From positions 14,748,501 to 14,812,500 of the forward strand of contig CM060887.1 in assembly GCA_030762935.1 (NCBI GenBank): 64,000 nucleotides of DNA, read 5' to 3'. The notes under the pieces were generated by a model. It worked only from the letters and a program-made list of their open reading frames with translations, searched no databases and was not told where the DNA came from. Made by a program: the position numbers and the translations under genes. This stretch comes from Hymenopus coronatus. Its lineage: Eukaryota; Arthropoda; Insecta; Mantodea; Hymenopodidae. Positions 55,343-64,000 of this stretch are shown here, one piece after another. The stretch's first letter is position 1; every line of letters begins with the position of its first letter.

Positions 55343-56578
55343 AGCTACTTTGACTAGCTTTGAAGCTTTATCTTACACCATGATAATTGGTACTAGTTCC
55401 GTCAGTATGCGTTGTTTCGGCAATGAGGGATTTTTAGGGATGGGTTCGTGACTAACTCAGGATATCAGGGATCTTCTCAGGACTGATATCCAACGCGATT
55501 GGTTGATTTAGTCTTCTGTTTTTAATCCTTTATTTTTCCGTCACCTTTTGCTGATAACCGTGCATCAGTTCGTACCGTTCACCGTCCCGTATACAGTGTG
55601 CGACCGACCATCTCGCCGCATCAAAACAAGTAATTCATAAAGACGCAGTAAGAGAGGTAAACAAACCTGTTGTAAATATAAATTGTTACATATATAAGAC
55701 TGATTCTGACCGAGTTCCTCATTTACATATGTACACTATGAAAACACCTAAGCAATTATAACACGAATTGTAATGTTTACTGATTGAATGTAAAATAATA
55801 TCCAAATAATAACATTAACTTCTTAAGGATCTTCAGACTCTCACCAAGTAAAAACGAAAGCAGGAATATAACTAAATCTTGACTCATCTGCAGCCGCATT
55901 ACTCAAAACTATAAGTAGCCTTTCAAATGAAAACCTCATCCTACGTTACGACAAACAAAATTTGTAATGCGAAAAAGTTGGTTCCACTTCGCATGATATA
56001 TCAGTATCACCAAGCAAAGAGCATTTGTTGGGATCTAAAAGTGCAGCTTGTATGCGATAGTTCATACTGAACCCTGCATTCTTTTTAATTTCTATATTAT
56101 TTCAGGTAGGATGCTCGTGGATTGCTAGATCCGTTTTGACAGTTCTTCTACATGCCGCACAGATTCAGTTCAGCTCCATACCTCTGGACTATAACAGTGT
56201 GACAGTTGTGGGTAACTTTCTGAGCAATTCTGCAATCAAAAATATGTTTCTGTGAAGCTGTTCTGTTACTAGAGGTTTAACACTTTGTTTATTAGAATTG
56301 CCATCGGTTTCTGAATAAGTACACTGCTAGAAAACTTATTTTGGTTGTAAAACAGATTACGTTTGCTCACATTTGAGAGAATTAAGATGCTATTCGAAAG
56401 CCTTCCTTACTACTGACGTGGTTTTGTGTTATGCAGTGATAGCTATTTTTCAGTAATGGGTTGCACTCTACTTTGACCTTTGCTCGCGAAAGTAGTGCCG
56501 CATGGTATTACCAAACCTGCCGGTATTGCCAAACTAGTCTCGTTGTTGCCAATTGAGCGATTTTTAATAAAAAAAAAG
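55343..56578. other. Low-copy region without recognised gene
   Basis: About 1.2 kb free of the window's repeat families. No coding sequence was recognised. Confidence 0.4.
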
Positions 56579-57350
56579 TCTCATGTTACATTCACATGAC
56601 TTTCTCTACATCTCTGCAACAAATAGCTTATATATTCTTCTATTTACTCCTATTTACTTTTTCTCTAATCGAGAAAAAATTAGAAGAAATGATATTATTA
56701 TTTGCTGCCTTGTAAGTAGAAGCGAAATAAATGAGTACCATAGGTTAAAGAGCTAGTCAAAAGTTGGTTGCTATGTGACTAAAGTTCCTTTGTTTGCATG
56801 GCCAGGAGTTGGCAAAACTGAAACCAATATCAAGAAAATCTCAAAAACGGTCAGCTATGCGAAACAAATGTATACAAGTTGTGTGTTTTAACGAGATCTA
56901 CATTTTTTCTTAAGTAAGCTGTTATCTAACCCTTACGGTTTACCAGTTATGCAAAATTTCGCAAAATTCATCCAGAATAAAGATGTCTTCAGAGGCAATT
57001 ACCATAAAATTCAAGATAAACATTTTGTTTGTCATGTAAAAATCAAAATTAACGATTTTTTTCGTGTAACGGGTTGTTTGGGGTGGGGGAATTTTCTTGA
57101 AAATATTCGTGTCGAATCTTTAAAAGATGATTGACTTAAATATGAAGCTTGGTAATTATCACACTTTTAGTTTTCGGGCTATAGTGCCCACAGATAAACA
57201 CATACACAGACATTGTTCTAAAGTGATTTTTTTTTGGATTCAGGGGGTCCTAAAACATGTATTTATGGTGAAATTTCAGTATCGAATTTTTGGTGAAATA
57301 CAATATCTTCTCTATAAACTATGTACATAGTACTCCTAGAGAAAGTAAAA
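56579..57350 (+). mobile_element. HER copy, near full length
   Basis: TCTCATGTTACATTCACATG at the 5' end and TACATAGTACTCCTAGAGAA plus AGTAAAA at the 3' end. Several internal deletions and almost no AC tract. Confidence 0.8.
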
Positions 57351-57375
57351 ATATAGATTTCGTTAAAACACACAC

Positions 57376-58212
57376 TTTTTACTTTCTCTACACGTACTAT
57401 GTACATAGTGTATAGAGAAGGTATTGCACTCCACCAAAAAATTCAATACTGAGGTTTCACCGGAAATATATGTTTTAGGGTCCCCTGTATCCAAAAAAAG
57501 TAATTTCAGAGAAAGGTCCGTGTGTGTGTGTGTGTGTGTGTGTCCGTGTGACCTTGTGTCCGTGAACACGATAACTCAAAAACGAAAAGTCGGTAAAATA
57601 CCAAACTTGGTATTTAAGTTTAGCAACTTCCAGGGATGCGACGCGAAGATTTTGAGAAAAATCCCCCCACCCCAAACTACCTTTTACATGGAACTGTTTT
57701 CGAAAATGTTGATTTTCGAAAAAATGACTAACGATATTGATGAAAATATCCTATATTAAAGATAATTACCGGACAAAACGTATATATTTAATTTTCTGGG
57801 AATAGCCTCTGAAGACTACTTTATTCTGAGTGCATTTTACGGAATTTTGCATAACTGCTAAACCGAAAGAGATAGACAAAAACTTACCACACAATAAATG
57901 TAGAGGACTTTAAAACACACAATTTACGTTACATACATTTTTTTCGTGGAGTTGATTGTTTTTTTAGATATTCCTTGTTTTTGGTTTCAGCTATAAAAAA
58001 TATACTTTTCTCATACAGGACTTTGTGAACTCGTGTCCATAAAAACAAAGGAACTTCAGTCACATAGCAACCAGCTTTTGACTGTCACTTTAACCTATGG
58101 TACTCCCTTATTTCGCTTTGTCCATTAGCATAAAATATATAGAAGCATAAGTTTATTAATAATAATTTATTACAGAGATGTAGAGAAAGTCATGTGAATG
58201 GAACACATCAGA
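57376..58212 (-). mobile_element. HER copy, full length
   Basis: ACTTTCTCTACACGTACTAT to GTGAATGGAACACATCAGA. A 24-base GT tract is at 57520-57543. Its 3' hairpin faces that of the previous copy 26 bases away (tail to tail). Confidence 0.85.
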
Positions 58213-58223
58213 TTTTTGACATA

Positions 58224-58537
58224 TGCATTTTGTATGTAGAACCGAAAGTTTCTAAGAAATTATTTGTTATTGATTTCAACTTTTCACTTTTATATCCCTT
58301 ATTTTACTGCAGGCCCTGCAAAGCGAACCGGTCTTCAATTGTTTCACATAGGACCAGTTTTTGAGACATTTAGTATTGATCTGGCCTAGTGCATTTCCTT
58401 ATTTCCCTTCTACTTAGAAGGAAGCAAGTAATAAGAAACTTTCCGCTAGGTTATCTCGATTAGCATGCCATGGATAAAAGAGTCATCTTTAGTAAGAAAA
58501 GTTGTTTATGGAATAGCTAGAGAAAGTCAAAGATTTG
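58224..58537 (-). mobile_element. HER 5' fragment, old
   Basis: TTATTTCCCTTCTACTTAGA, GAAGCAAGTAATAAG and AATAGCTAGAGAAAGTCAA identify a diverged variant-B type 5' region. Confidence 0.65.
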
Positions 58538-58875
58538 TTTTTCGCTTAGAAATAAAGTGGTAATATTTATAGAAGATGGTTTCCAGGAATTCAGCTGAGG
58601 AATGCTTTTAATTGACGCTGTGAGCCTACTGAGTAATAAGATCAAGCCGTTTAGCCTCGATTTGAGAGATCTGTAATGAGACTTAGCGACGCGTAAACAA
58701 AACTTAAGTTGTTTATTACCAGCAAGGTTTAAACAGACAAGAGCAACAATTAGAAAGAATGCAAAGCTCTTCCTTCTCTGGTTCACGTTTAGCAGATGGC
58801 ATATTTCTCGTACTGGGTATTACTGCTTACCATTTCAAAGTTGTATCAGAAGTTGCAAGAAGCAGGAGAAAAAAA
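58538..58875. other. Spacer with a weak minus-strand frame
   Basis: An 89-codon minus-strand frame (58517-58786) begins MNQRRKSFAFFLIVALVCLN, which resembles a signal peptide. It runs into HER sequence at its end and has no recognisable mature protein. I consider it more likely chance than gene. Confidence 0.3.
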
Positions 58876-59570
58876 TCTGATGTGTTTCATTCACATGTGT
58901 TTCTCTACATCTCTGCAGTAAATTAATGATAAACTTCTCTTTCTTAACATTAATCGAGAAAAAATTAGCAGTAATGGTCGTGTTACTTGGTTCCTTGTAA
59001 ACAGAAGGGAAATAAGGGAATACACTAGTCTAAACCGATAGTCAAATATTTTAAAAGCTAGTTGCTATGTGATTGAAGTTCCTTTGTTTGATGGGCAGTA
59101 ATTGACGAATTTCTGTATCAGAAAATTGCAAGTATTTTAAAGCTGAAACTAATAACAAGGAATATCTCAAAAACAATTAACCTCACGAAAAAATGTATAT
59201 AGTATAAATTGTGTATTTTAACGAGCTCTTCACTTTTGTGTTGTAAGCTTTTGTCTATCTCTTACGGTTTACCAGTTTTACAAAATTCCGCAAAATTCAT
59301 CCAAAATAAACATGTCTTCAGAGGCTATTCCCAGAAAATTCAAGATATACATTTCGTTTGTCATAAAAATTTCTTAAACGTAAGAGATTTTATTCAAAAT
59401 CGTTAGAGCCATTTTTGAGAAAATCAAAATTTTTGATAAGAGTTCCATGAAAAGGGTAGTTGGGGGTGGGGGGATTTTCTTGAAAATCTTCGTGTGGCAT
59501 CCTTGGAAAATACCGAATTTAAATACCAAGTTAGGTATTTAACGGTCTTTTTGTTTTTGAGCTATGCTGT

Positions 59571-59617
<47 letters not shown>

Positions 59618-59713
59618 ATGTCTATCCGGTGAAATCTCGGTAACGAATTTTTGGGTGGAATACAGTAATTTCTCTATACATTATGTACATAGTACGTGTA
59701 GAGAAAGTAAAAA
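58876..59713 (+). mobile_element. HER copy with 45-base AC tract
   Basis: TCTGATGTGTTTCATTCACA to GTGTAGAGAAAGTAAAA. AC tract at 59572-59616, with the 30 bases normally following it deleted. The next copy starts at once. Confidence 0.85.
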
Positions 59714-60589
59714 TCTGATGTGTTACATTAACATGACTTTCTCTACATCTCTGCAGTATATAATTGAATAAAAAGTCTATTCTTCTCTTTCGTAACACTA
59801 ATCGAGAAAAAATTAGCAGTAATGGTCGTATTACTTGGTTCCTTGTAAACAGAAGGGAAATAAGGGAATACACTAGACTAAATGGATAGTCAAATATTTT
59901 AAAAACTGGTTGCTATGTGATTAAAGTTCCTTTGTTTGTATGGACAGGAGTTGACAAATTCCTGTATGAGAAAAGTACAAGTTTTTCAAAGCTAAAACCG
60001 AAAACAAGGAATATCTGAAAATCAATCAACTAAACGAAAAAAAGTTATATAAAATAAATTCTGTGTCTTAATGTGCTGTACGTTTTTTGTTTGGTAGGTT
60101 TTTGTCAATCCCTTACGATTTAGCAGTTATGTAAAAGTTCGTAATGTTCAACCAGAATGAAGTAGTCTTCAGAGGCTATTCCCAGAAAATTCAAAATAAA
60201 CATATTATTTGTCAGGTAAATATGTTTAATATACGATATTTTAATCAACATCGTTGGAGCCATTTTTAAGAAAATCAGAATTTTCAAAAAAATCTCCATG
60301 TAAAGGGTAGTTTGGGGTGGGGAATTTGTCTCAAAATCTTCGTGTCGCATTGCTGAAAGATATCAAACTTAAATACCAAGTTTGGTATTTTACAAACTTT
60401 TCGTTTTTGAGTTATCGTGTTCGCAGACACACAGACACACATACATGGACCTTTTTGTGAAAATGCTTTTTTTGGATACAGGGAACCCTAAAACATATAT
60501 TTCCGGTGAAATCTCGGAATCGAATTTTTGGGTGGAGTGCAATACCTTCTCTATACACTATGTACATAGTACTTGTAGAGAAAGTAAAA
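59714..60589 (+). mobile_element. HER copy, full length
   Basis: TCTGATGTGTTACATTAACA to TACTTGTAGAGAAAGTAAAA. It is the second member of a head-to-tail pair with 58876-59713. A short interrupted AC tract is present. Confidence 0.85.
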
Positions 60590-60617
60590 GGTAATGCTAT
60601 TCTACTGCCACAACCTG

Positions 60618-60664
60618 CCTCATTCAAGTTTACAATAATAAACTTATTGTAAACTTGAATGAGG
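60618..60664. repeat. Perfect 21-bp stem inverted repeat
   Basis: 60618-60638 (CCTCATTCAAGTTTACAATA, then A) is the exact reverse complement of 60644-60664, with the 5-base loop TAAAC. It lies 29 bases past the 3' end of a HER. As RNA or single-stranded DNA it would form a strong hairpin. Confidence 0.9.
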
Positions 60665-61723
60665 CTGGGAGCGGGATATATTAATTAAATAAATAATGTA
60701 AATAATAACACACAATAATTTTATATAAGTTATAATTGCAAGTAATTTTAATTAATGAACAATAAAAATAACGAAATTACGATATGCATATACTTTTATG
60801 AATATCCTGATTACAAAAAAATAAAAACAAACAAAATAAGCCTTGAAAAGAAATACACTATGAAAATAGAGCAATATATGTATTAAAAATTAGAACATTT
60901 GTTCTAGGAAGCATAAAAATAATATTTACATAGAAAGTTTACGGGAATGGAAAGGAGAAGACGAGTTCATTTGTTTTGATGATACTTCTGGTATAAATTA
61001 TTGCGTGGCTTCGTTTCGCAACATTGTTGCAGCATTGTTGCCGCTATTAATAAAATCAACCCACGTATTTATATGGTATCCGAGTTGCAAGAGTGTGTTG
61101 CAGTAATATTGATCTTTTCAAATTAGAACATTTGGTAGATTTTGTGTGATGTTTCTACTTCTGATGGAAACACTCTCTCTGTATAAATATCATCTAATAT
61201 GCTTTAGCGTTGCTGGGTGTCTCTCCAACTTGAAATATGATCCCTGCCACATGAAAAATGCAGCCACAAAAGAAATGAAAAATACTTGAGAAAAGAGGAT
61301 AAAAGGATATTTGACAGTAGGATCGTTAAGGCTAACCTTATCGGGACTGGAGGAGTTCTTTCAGAAAACAATAAAACGCCGTTTCTGTCACCGCCTTCTT
61401 TTAAATTCCCTCCTAGCGTGACTTCTACCGTGGCTCCCACATTTTTCATATGGCACTGACACATATTAAACATCCACAACCTTCGCCCGCGGCAGTCCAA
61501 CTGATGAAAACCCCTCCATATTCATCCTTCTTCTACTCTTTTTCCCCTTCTTAGCTTTATTTCAGGCTTTAAACTCCCACACTTAAAATAATATATCACA
61601 AACGACAGATGCAAAGAGATTACAACTAAACTCATGAATAATTTTCGACATGGCAGGAGTACCAACATTTATAAAACCATTTTATCTATGGCAGTATTAT
61701 AGAGAGGGAAATAAAGTCTATTT
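60665..61723. other. Low-copy region without recognised gene
   Basis: AT-rich to 61150, then mixed composition. No repeat family or protein was recognised. Confidence 0.4.
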
Positions 61724-61967
61724 TGCCCGCCTCGGTAGTTTAGGGATAGCGTGGCTGCTTCACATTCAGGAAGTCGAGAGTTCGAATGTCGTTTACGGCG
61801 AGTTACCCTAATAAGGTTCCTTCTCCCTTATCTTGAGAATACGATTGTTGGCAACTTTAAGCTCCTGGACCCCGAGGTCATTTCAACAATTTCATGCAGC
61901 GTCCGATATAACCAACCAGGTTAAAGTACTTATACTACCAAAAAAAAAAAAAAAAAAGTATAATATA
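61724..61967 (+). mobile_element. S2 SINE
   Basis: CGGTAGTTTAGGGATAGCGT (A-box) and AGTCGAGAGTTCGAATGTCG (B-box). The body is shared with 41433 (GCGTCCGATATAACCAACCA, GGTTAAAGTAC), ending in a 17-base A-run. Confidence 0.75.
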
Positions 61968-61974
61968 TTTAATA

Positions 61975-62230
61975 CGAGGGCCATACAGAAAGTGACAGAC
62001 GATTTGACATAACTAAAGAGTAACGAAAGTTACCAACACAAAACTTTATTTACAAAGTTACAGAACCTTACGCTATTTCCCGACGTAATCGTCATTGCTA
62101 TAAAGTTATTTATTGTCAATTGGTACCGGTTTTTCAACGCAGATGTACTCTTTAACCGCTAAAGATCTGAGCCAAAATGTTATTGTCACTTTGAGGTCTT
62201 CACGACATGGAAATCTTTGCCATCCACCGC
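61975..62230 (-). mobile_element. Mariner-like 3' fragment, left arm of fold-back locus 2
   Basis: The outer end reads ACAGAAAGTGACAGACGATT. Inside, on the minus strand, it encodes FPCREDLKVTITFWLRSL followed by EKPVPI, resembling the transposase C-terminus before its final KCL/DYVEK part. It is joined to a HER 3' end at 62231, at nearly the same position as in locus 1. Confidence 0.65.
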
Positions 62231-63090
62231 TTTTTACTTTCTCTAGCCCCATATGTACAATGTACATACGGATAGAGAAGTATTGTATTCCACCCAAAAA
62301 TTCGATACCGGGATTTCACCGGAAATACATGTTTTAGGACCCCCTGTATCCAAAAAAAGAATTTTCAGAAAAAGGTCCGTGTGTGTGTCCGTGTGTCTGT
62401 GAACACGATAACTCAAAAACGAAAAGTAGCTAAAATACCAAACTAGGTATTTAAGTTTAGTATCTTCCAGGGATGCGACACGAAGCTTTTGAGAAAAATC
62501 TCCCCACCGCAAACTACCCTTTACATGGAACTTTTTTTCGAAAATTTTGACTTTCTTAAAAATGGCTCTAACGATTTTGATTAAAATATCATATATTGAC
62601 GATATTTACCTAATAAATAAAATGTATATCTTGAATTTTCTGGGAATAGCTTCTGAAGACCTGCTTATTCTGGATGAATTTTGTTTAATTTGGCATAACT
62701 AGTAAACCGTAAGAGATAAGACAAAAACTTACTGTACAAAAAATTTAGGTCTTGTTAAAATACACAAGTTATGTCATATACATTTTTCTCGTGGAGCTTA
62801 CCGCTTTCGAGGTATTCATTGTAATTAGTTTCATTTGTGAAGTAGTTATACTTTTCTACTCCTGGTCAAGAAAAGAAGCAATTTGTGATGACAATCGCAT
62901 TACGACAGCTTTTAAAACTACTAGTTTAGCCTAGTGTATTCCCTTATTTTCTTCCTACTTATACGCAACTAAATAATAAGAACATTGTGCTAATGAATAC
63001 CGCGATTAGCAAGGTGCACAAAGAAGAATAATCTTATGTATGAAGTTTGTAGAACAGCTAGAGAAAGTCATGCGAGTGTAACACATCAGA
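62231..63090 (-). mobile_element. HER copy, hairpin variant B, full length
   Basis: ACTTTCTCTAGCCCCATATG at the 3' side, and AGCTAGAGAAAGTCATGCGA plus GTGTAACACATCAGA at the 5' side. Both ends carry the CTAG-type block. Confidence 0.85.
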
Positions 63091-63099
63091 TTTTTCTGA

Positions 63100-63468
63100 A
63101 TTCTTTTCTCAACATTTGCTTTCAACTTCTCCATAACGATTGATGAACTTCCACTCCGGTATTTTTCGTACAAACTGGTTCATCCTTGATTACTCGTAAA
63201 TTATGCGGCATTTCCTCATTGAAGGACCCTATGAAATACGATTGGCCGCACATTTTGTGCATTCAAAAAACGAATAAGTTCTTTGACGGTAGAAAAGTTT
63301 AACATTGACATTGAAAATCTGGTACCACGTGACAGTAAATACCTTAGTAGCAATGATGATTACGTTGTCAAATACAGTAAGGTATTGTTACTTTGTAAAT
63401 AAGTTTTTGTGTTGATATCTTTCGTTATCATTTAGTTATACCAAATTGTCTGTCACCTTCTGGATGAA
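63100..63468 (+). mobile_element. Mariner-like 3' region, right arm of fold-back locus 2
   Basis: TTTTGTGCATTCAAAAAACG, GGTACCACGTGACAGTAAAT, AAGGTATTGTTACTTTGTAA and terminal ACCAAATTGTCTGTCACCTT match locus 1 and 39105-39290. The first 130 bases are less certain. Confidence 0.6.
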
Positions 63469-63758
63469 CTCAAATACTACTTGCTTGACCATAAAGTGCA
63501 AAAATGACACAATTATTAGATCAATTATAGATTAAAATATGAATTGATTAATTGGATAATATTGTAATCCTCAAGAATTTTTAGTGGCAATTCATTTTGT
63601 AGTTCCACTTATTATGGTGTACATCCTGAATGATTAAAGAGTCCAAAAGTCAAAACCTTTTAACATTTCAAATCAATATCTACAGAAGAATATGTTGACC
63701 AATTCAAGTTAGAGAACAAAGCAGGGATTTGAGAAATACGGAGTTAAAATTAAAAGAA
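63469..63758. other. Short spacer
   Basis: No identity was found. Confidence 0.3.
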
Positions 63759-64000
63759 TCTGATGTCTCCACCTACATGATATTGTCTATCTCTTCTGCA
63801 AACAAGCTATTCTTAAACAAAAGAGTATTCTTTATATCTACATCATACTTATCAATACAATTACTTGCTTCATTCTAACCAGAACCGAAATAAGGGAATA
63901 CACTAACATAAAGCGATAGTTATATCTTTTAAAAGCAGTCGCTAAGTAAACAATTGAAATTTGGTTCTTTTTACTCGGTCAGCAGAAAAACAAAATAAAA
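63759..64000 (+). mobile_element. HER copy, cut by window edge
   Basis: TCTGATGTCTCCACCTACAT begins an old, variant-B type copy. The first 240 bases are in view. Confidence 0.7.

Noticed and set aside
58517..58786. 89-codon minus-strand frame with a signal-peptide-like start
   Set aside because: It ends inside HER sequence and has no recognisable mature domain. A hydrophobic start alone is weak evidence.

Overview
This window looks like intergenic DNA from a repeat-rich, AT-rich animal genome, most likely an insect. The evidence is the repeat content: mariner (DD34D) and other IS630/Tc1/mariner transposon remnants of types common in insects, a PIF/Harbinger-like fragment, and at least six families of tRNA-derived SINE. 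A cockroach or termite is a loose guess that I could not test. I recognise no intact host gene. Nearly every open reading frame is a chance frame inside a repeat or a decayed transposase.

The dominant component is one dispersed family, labelled HER here (hairpin-ended repeat). About 55 full or partial copies on both strands cover roughly half the window. A full copy is about 0.84-0.87 kb and has no credible coding capacity. In its plus orientation it begins TCTGATGTGTTCC, has a subterminal ACTTTCTCTACA block about 22 bases in, carries a variable (AC)n tract about 210 bases from its 3' end, and ends in a palindromic hairpin followed by TAGAGAAAGTAAAA. A 5' TC, a 3' terminal hairpin, asymmetric subterminal inverted repeats, an internal microsatellite and no evident long target duplication resemble non-autonomous Helitron/Helentron-derived elements (HINE type). 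That assignment is inference; a MITE with unusual ends is the alternative. Several copies sit inside other repeats whose uninterrupted versions are also in the window, so empty and filled sites can be compared.

Layout: 1-2.5 kb HER and SINEs; 2.5-5 kb an unclassified tandemly duplicated repeat; 5.7-7.7 kb HER; 8.7-9.7 kb a TA-flanked Tc1/mariner-like element with a nested SINE; 9.7-11.2 kb a fold-back arrangement of transposon 3' ends with HER; 12-12.8 kb a broken mariner; 14.9-16.3 kb a tandem array whose unit fuses a SINE tail to a HER-like segment; 16.6-20.7 kb HER including a nested pair; 21-22.6 kb a transposase-like pseudogene split by an element with perfect 32-bp inverted repeats; 23-34.9 kb mostly HER; 35-36.2 kb and 38.5-39.1 kb mariner copies; 39.9-41.4 kb mostly low-copy DNA; 41.4-52.8 kb HER and SINEs with a Harbinger fragment; 53.0-53.7 kb a second copy of the Tc1/mariner-like element; 54.5-60.6 kb HER and low-copy spacers; 60.6-61.7 kb low-copy DNA; 61.7-64 kb SINE, a second fold-back locus and HER.

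SINE labels: S1 (head CTCCGTGGTGTAATGG, tail CATAAATAAAACTCCATTTC), S2 (head GGGTAGTGTGATGGTAGCG), S3 (head CTTCCGTGGTCAATTGG), S4 (head CCATGGTAGCTCAGTGG), S5 (head AGCCAGGTGGCTCAGACGG), S6 (head CTTAGCGCGGTGGTAGC). All boundaries were read by eye and may be off by a few bases, or by tens of bases for old fragments.
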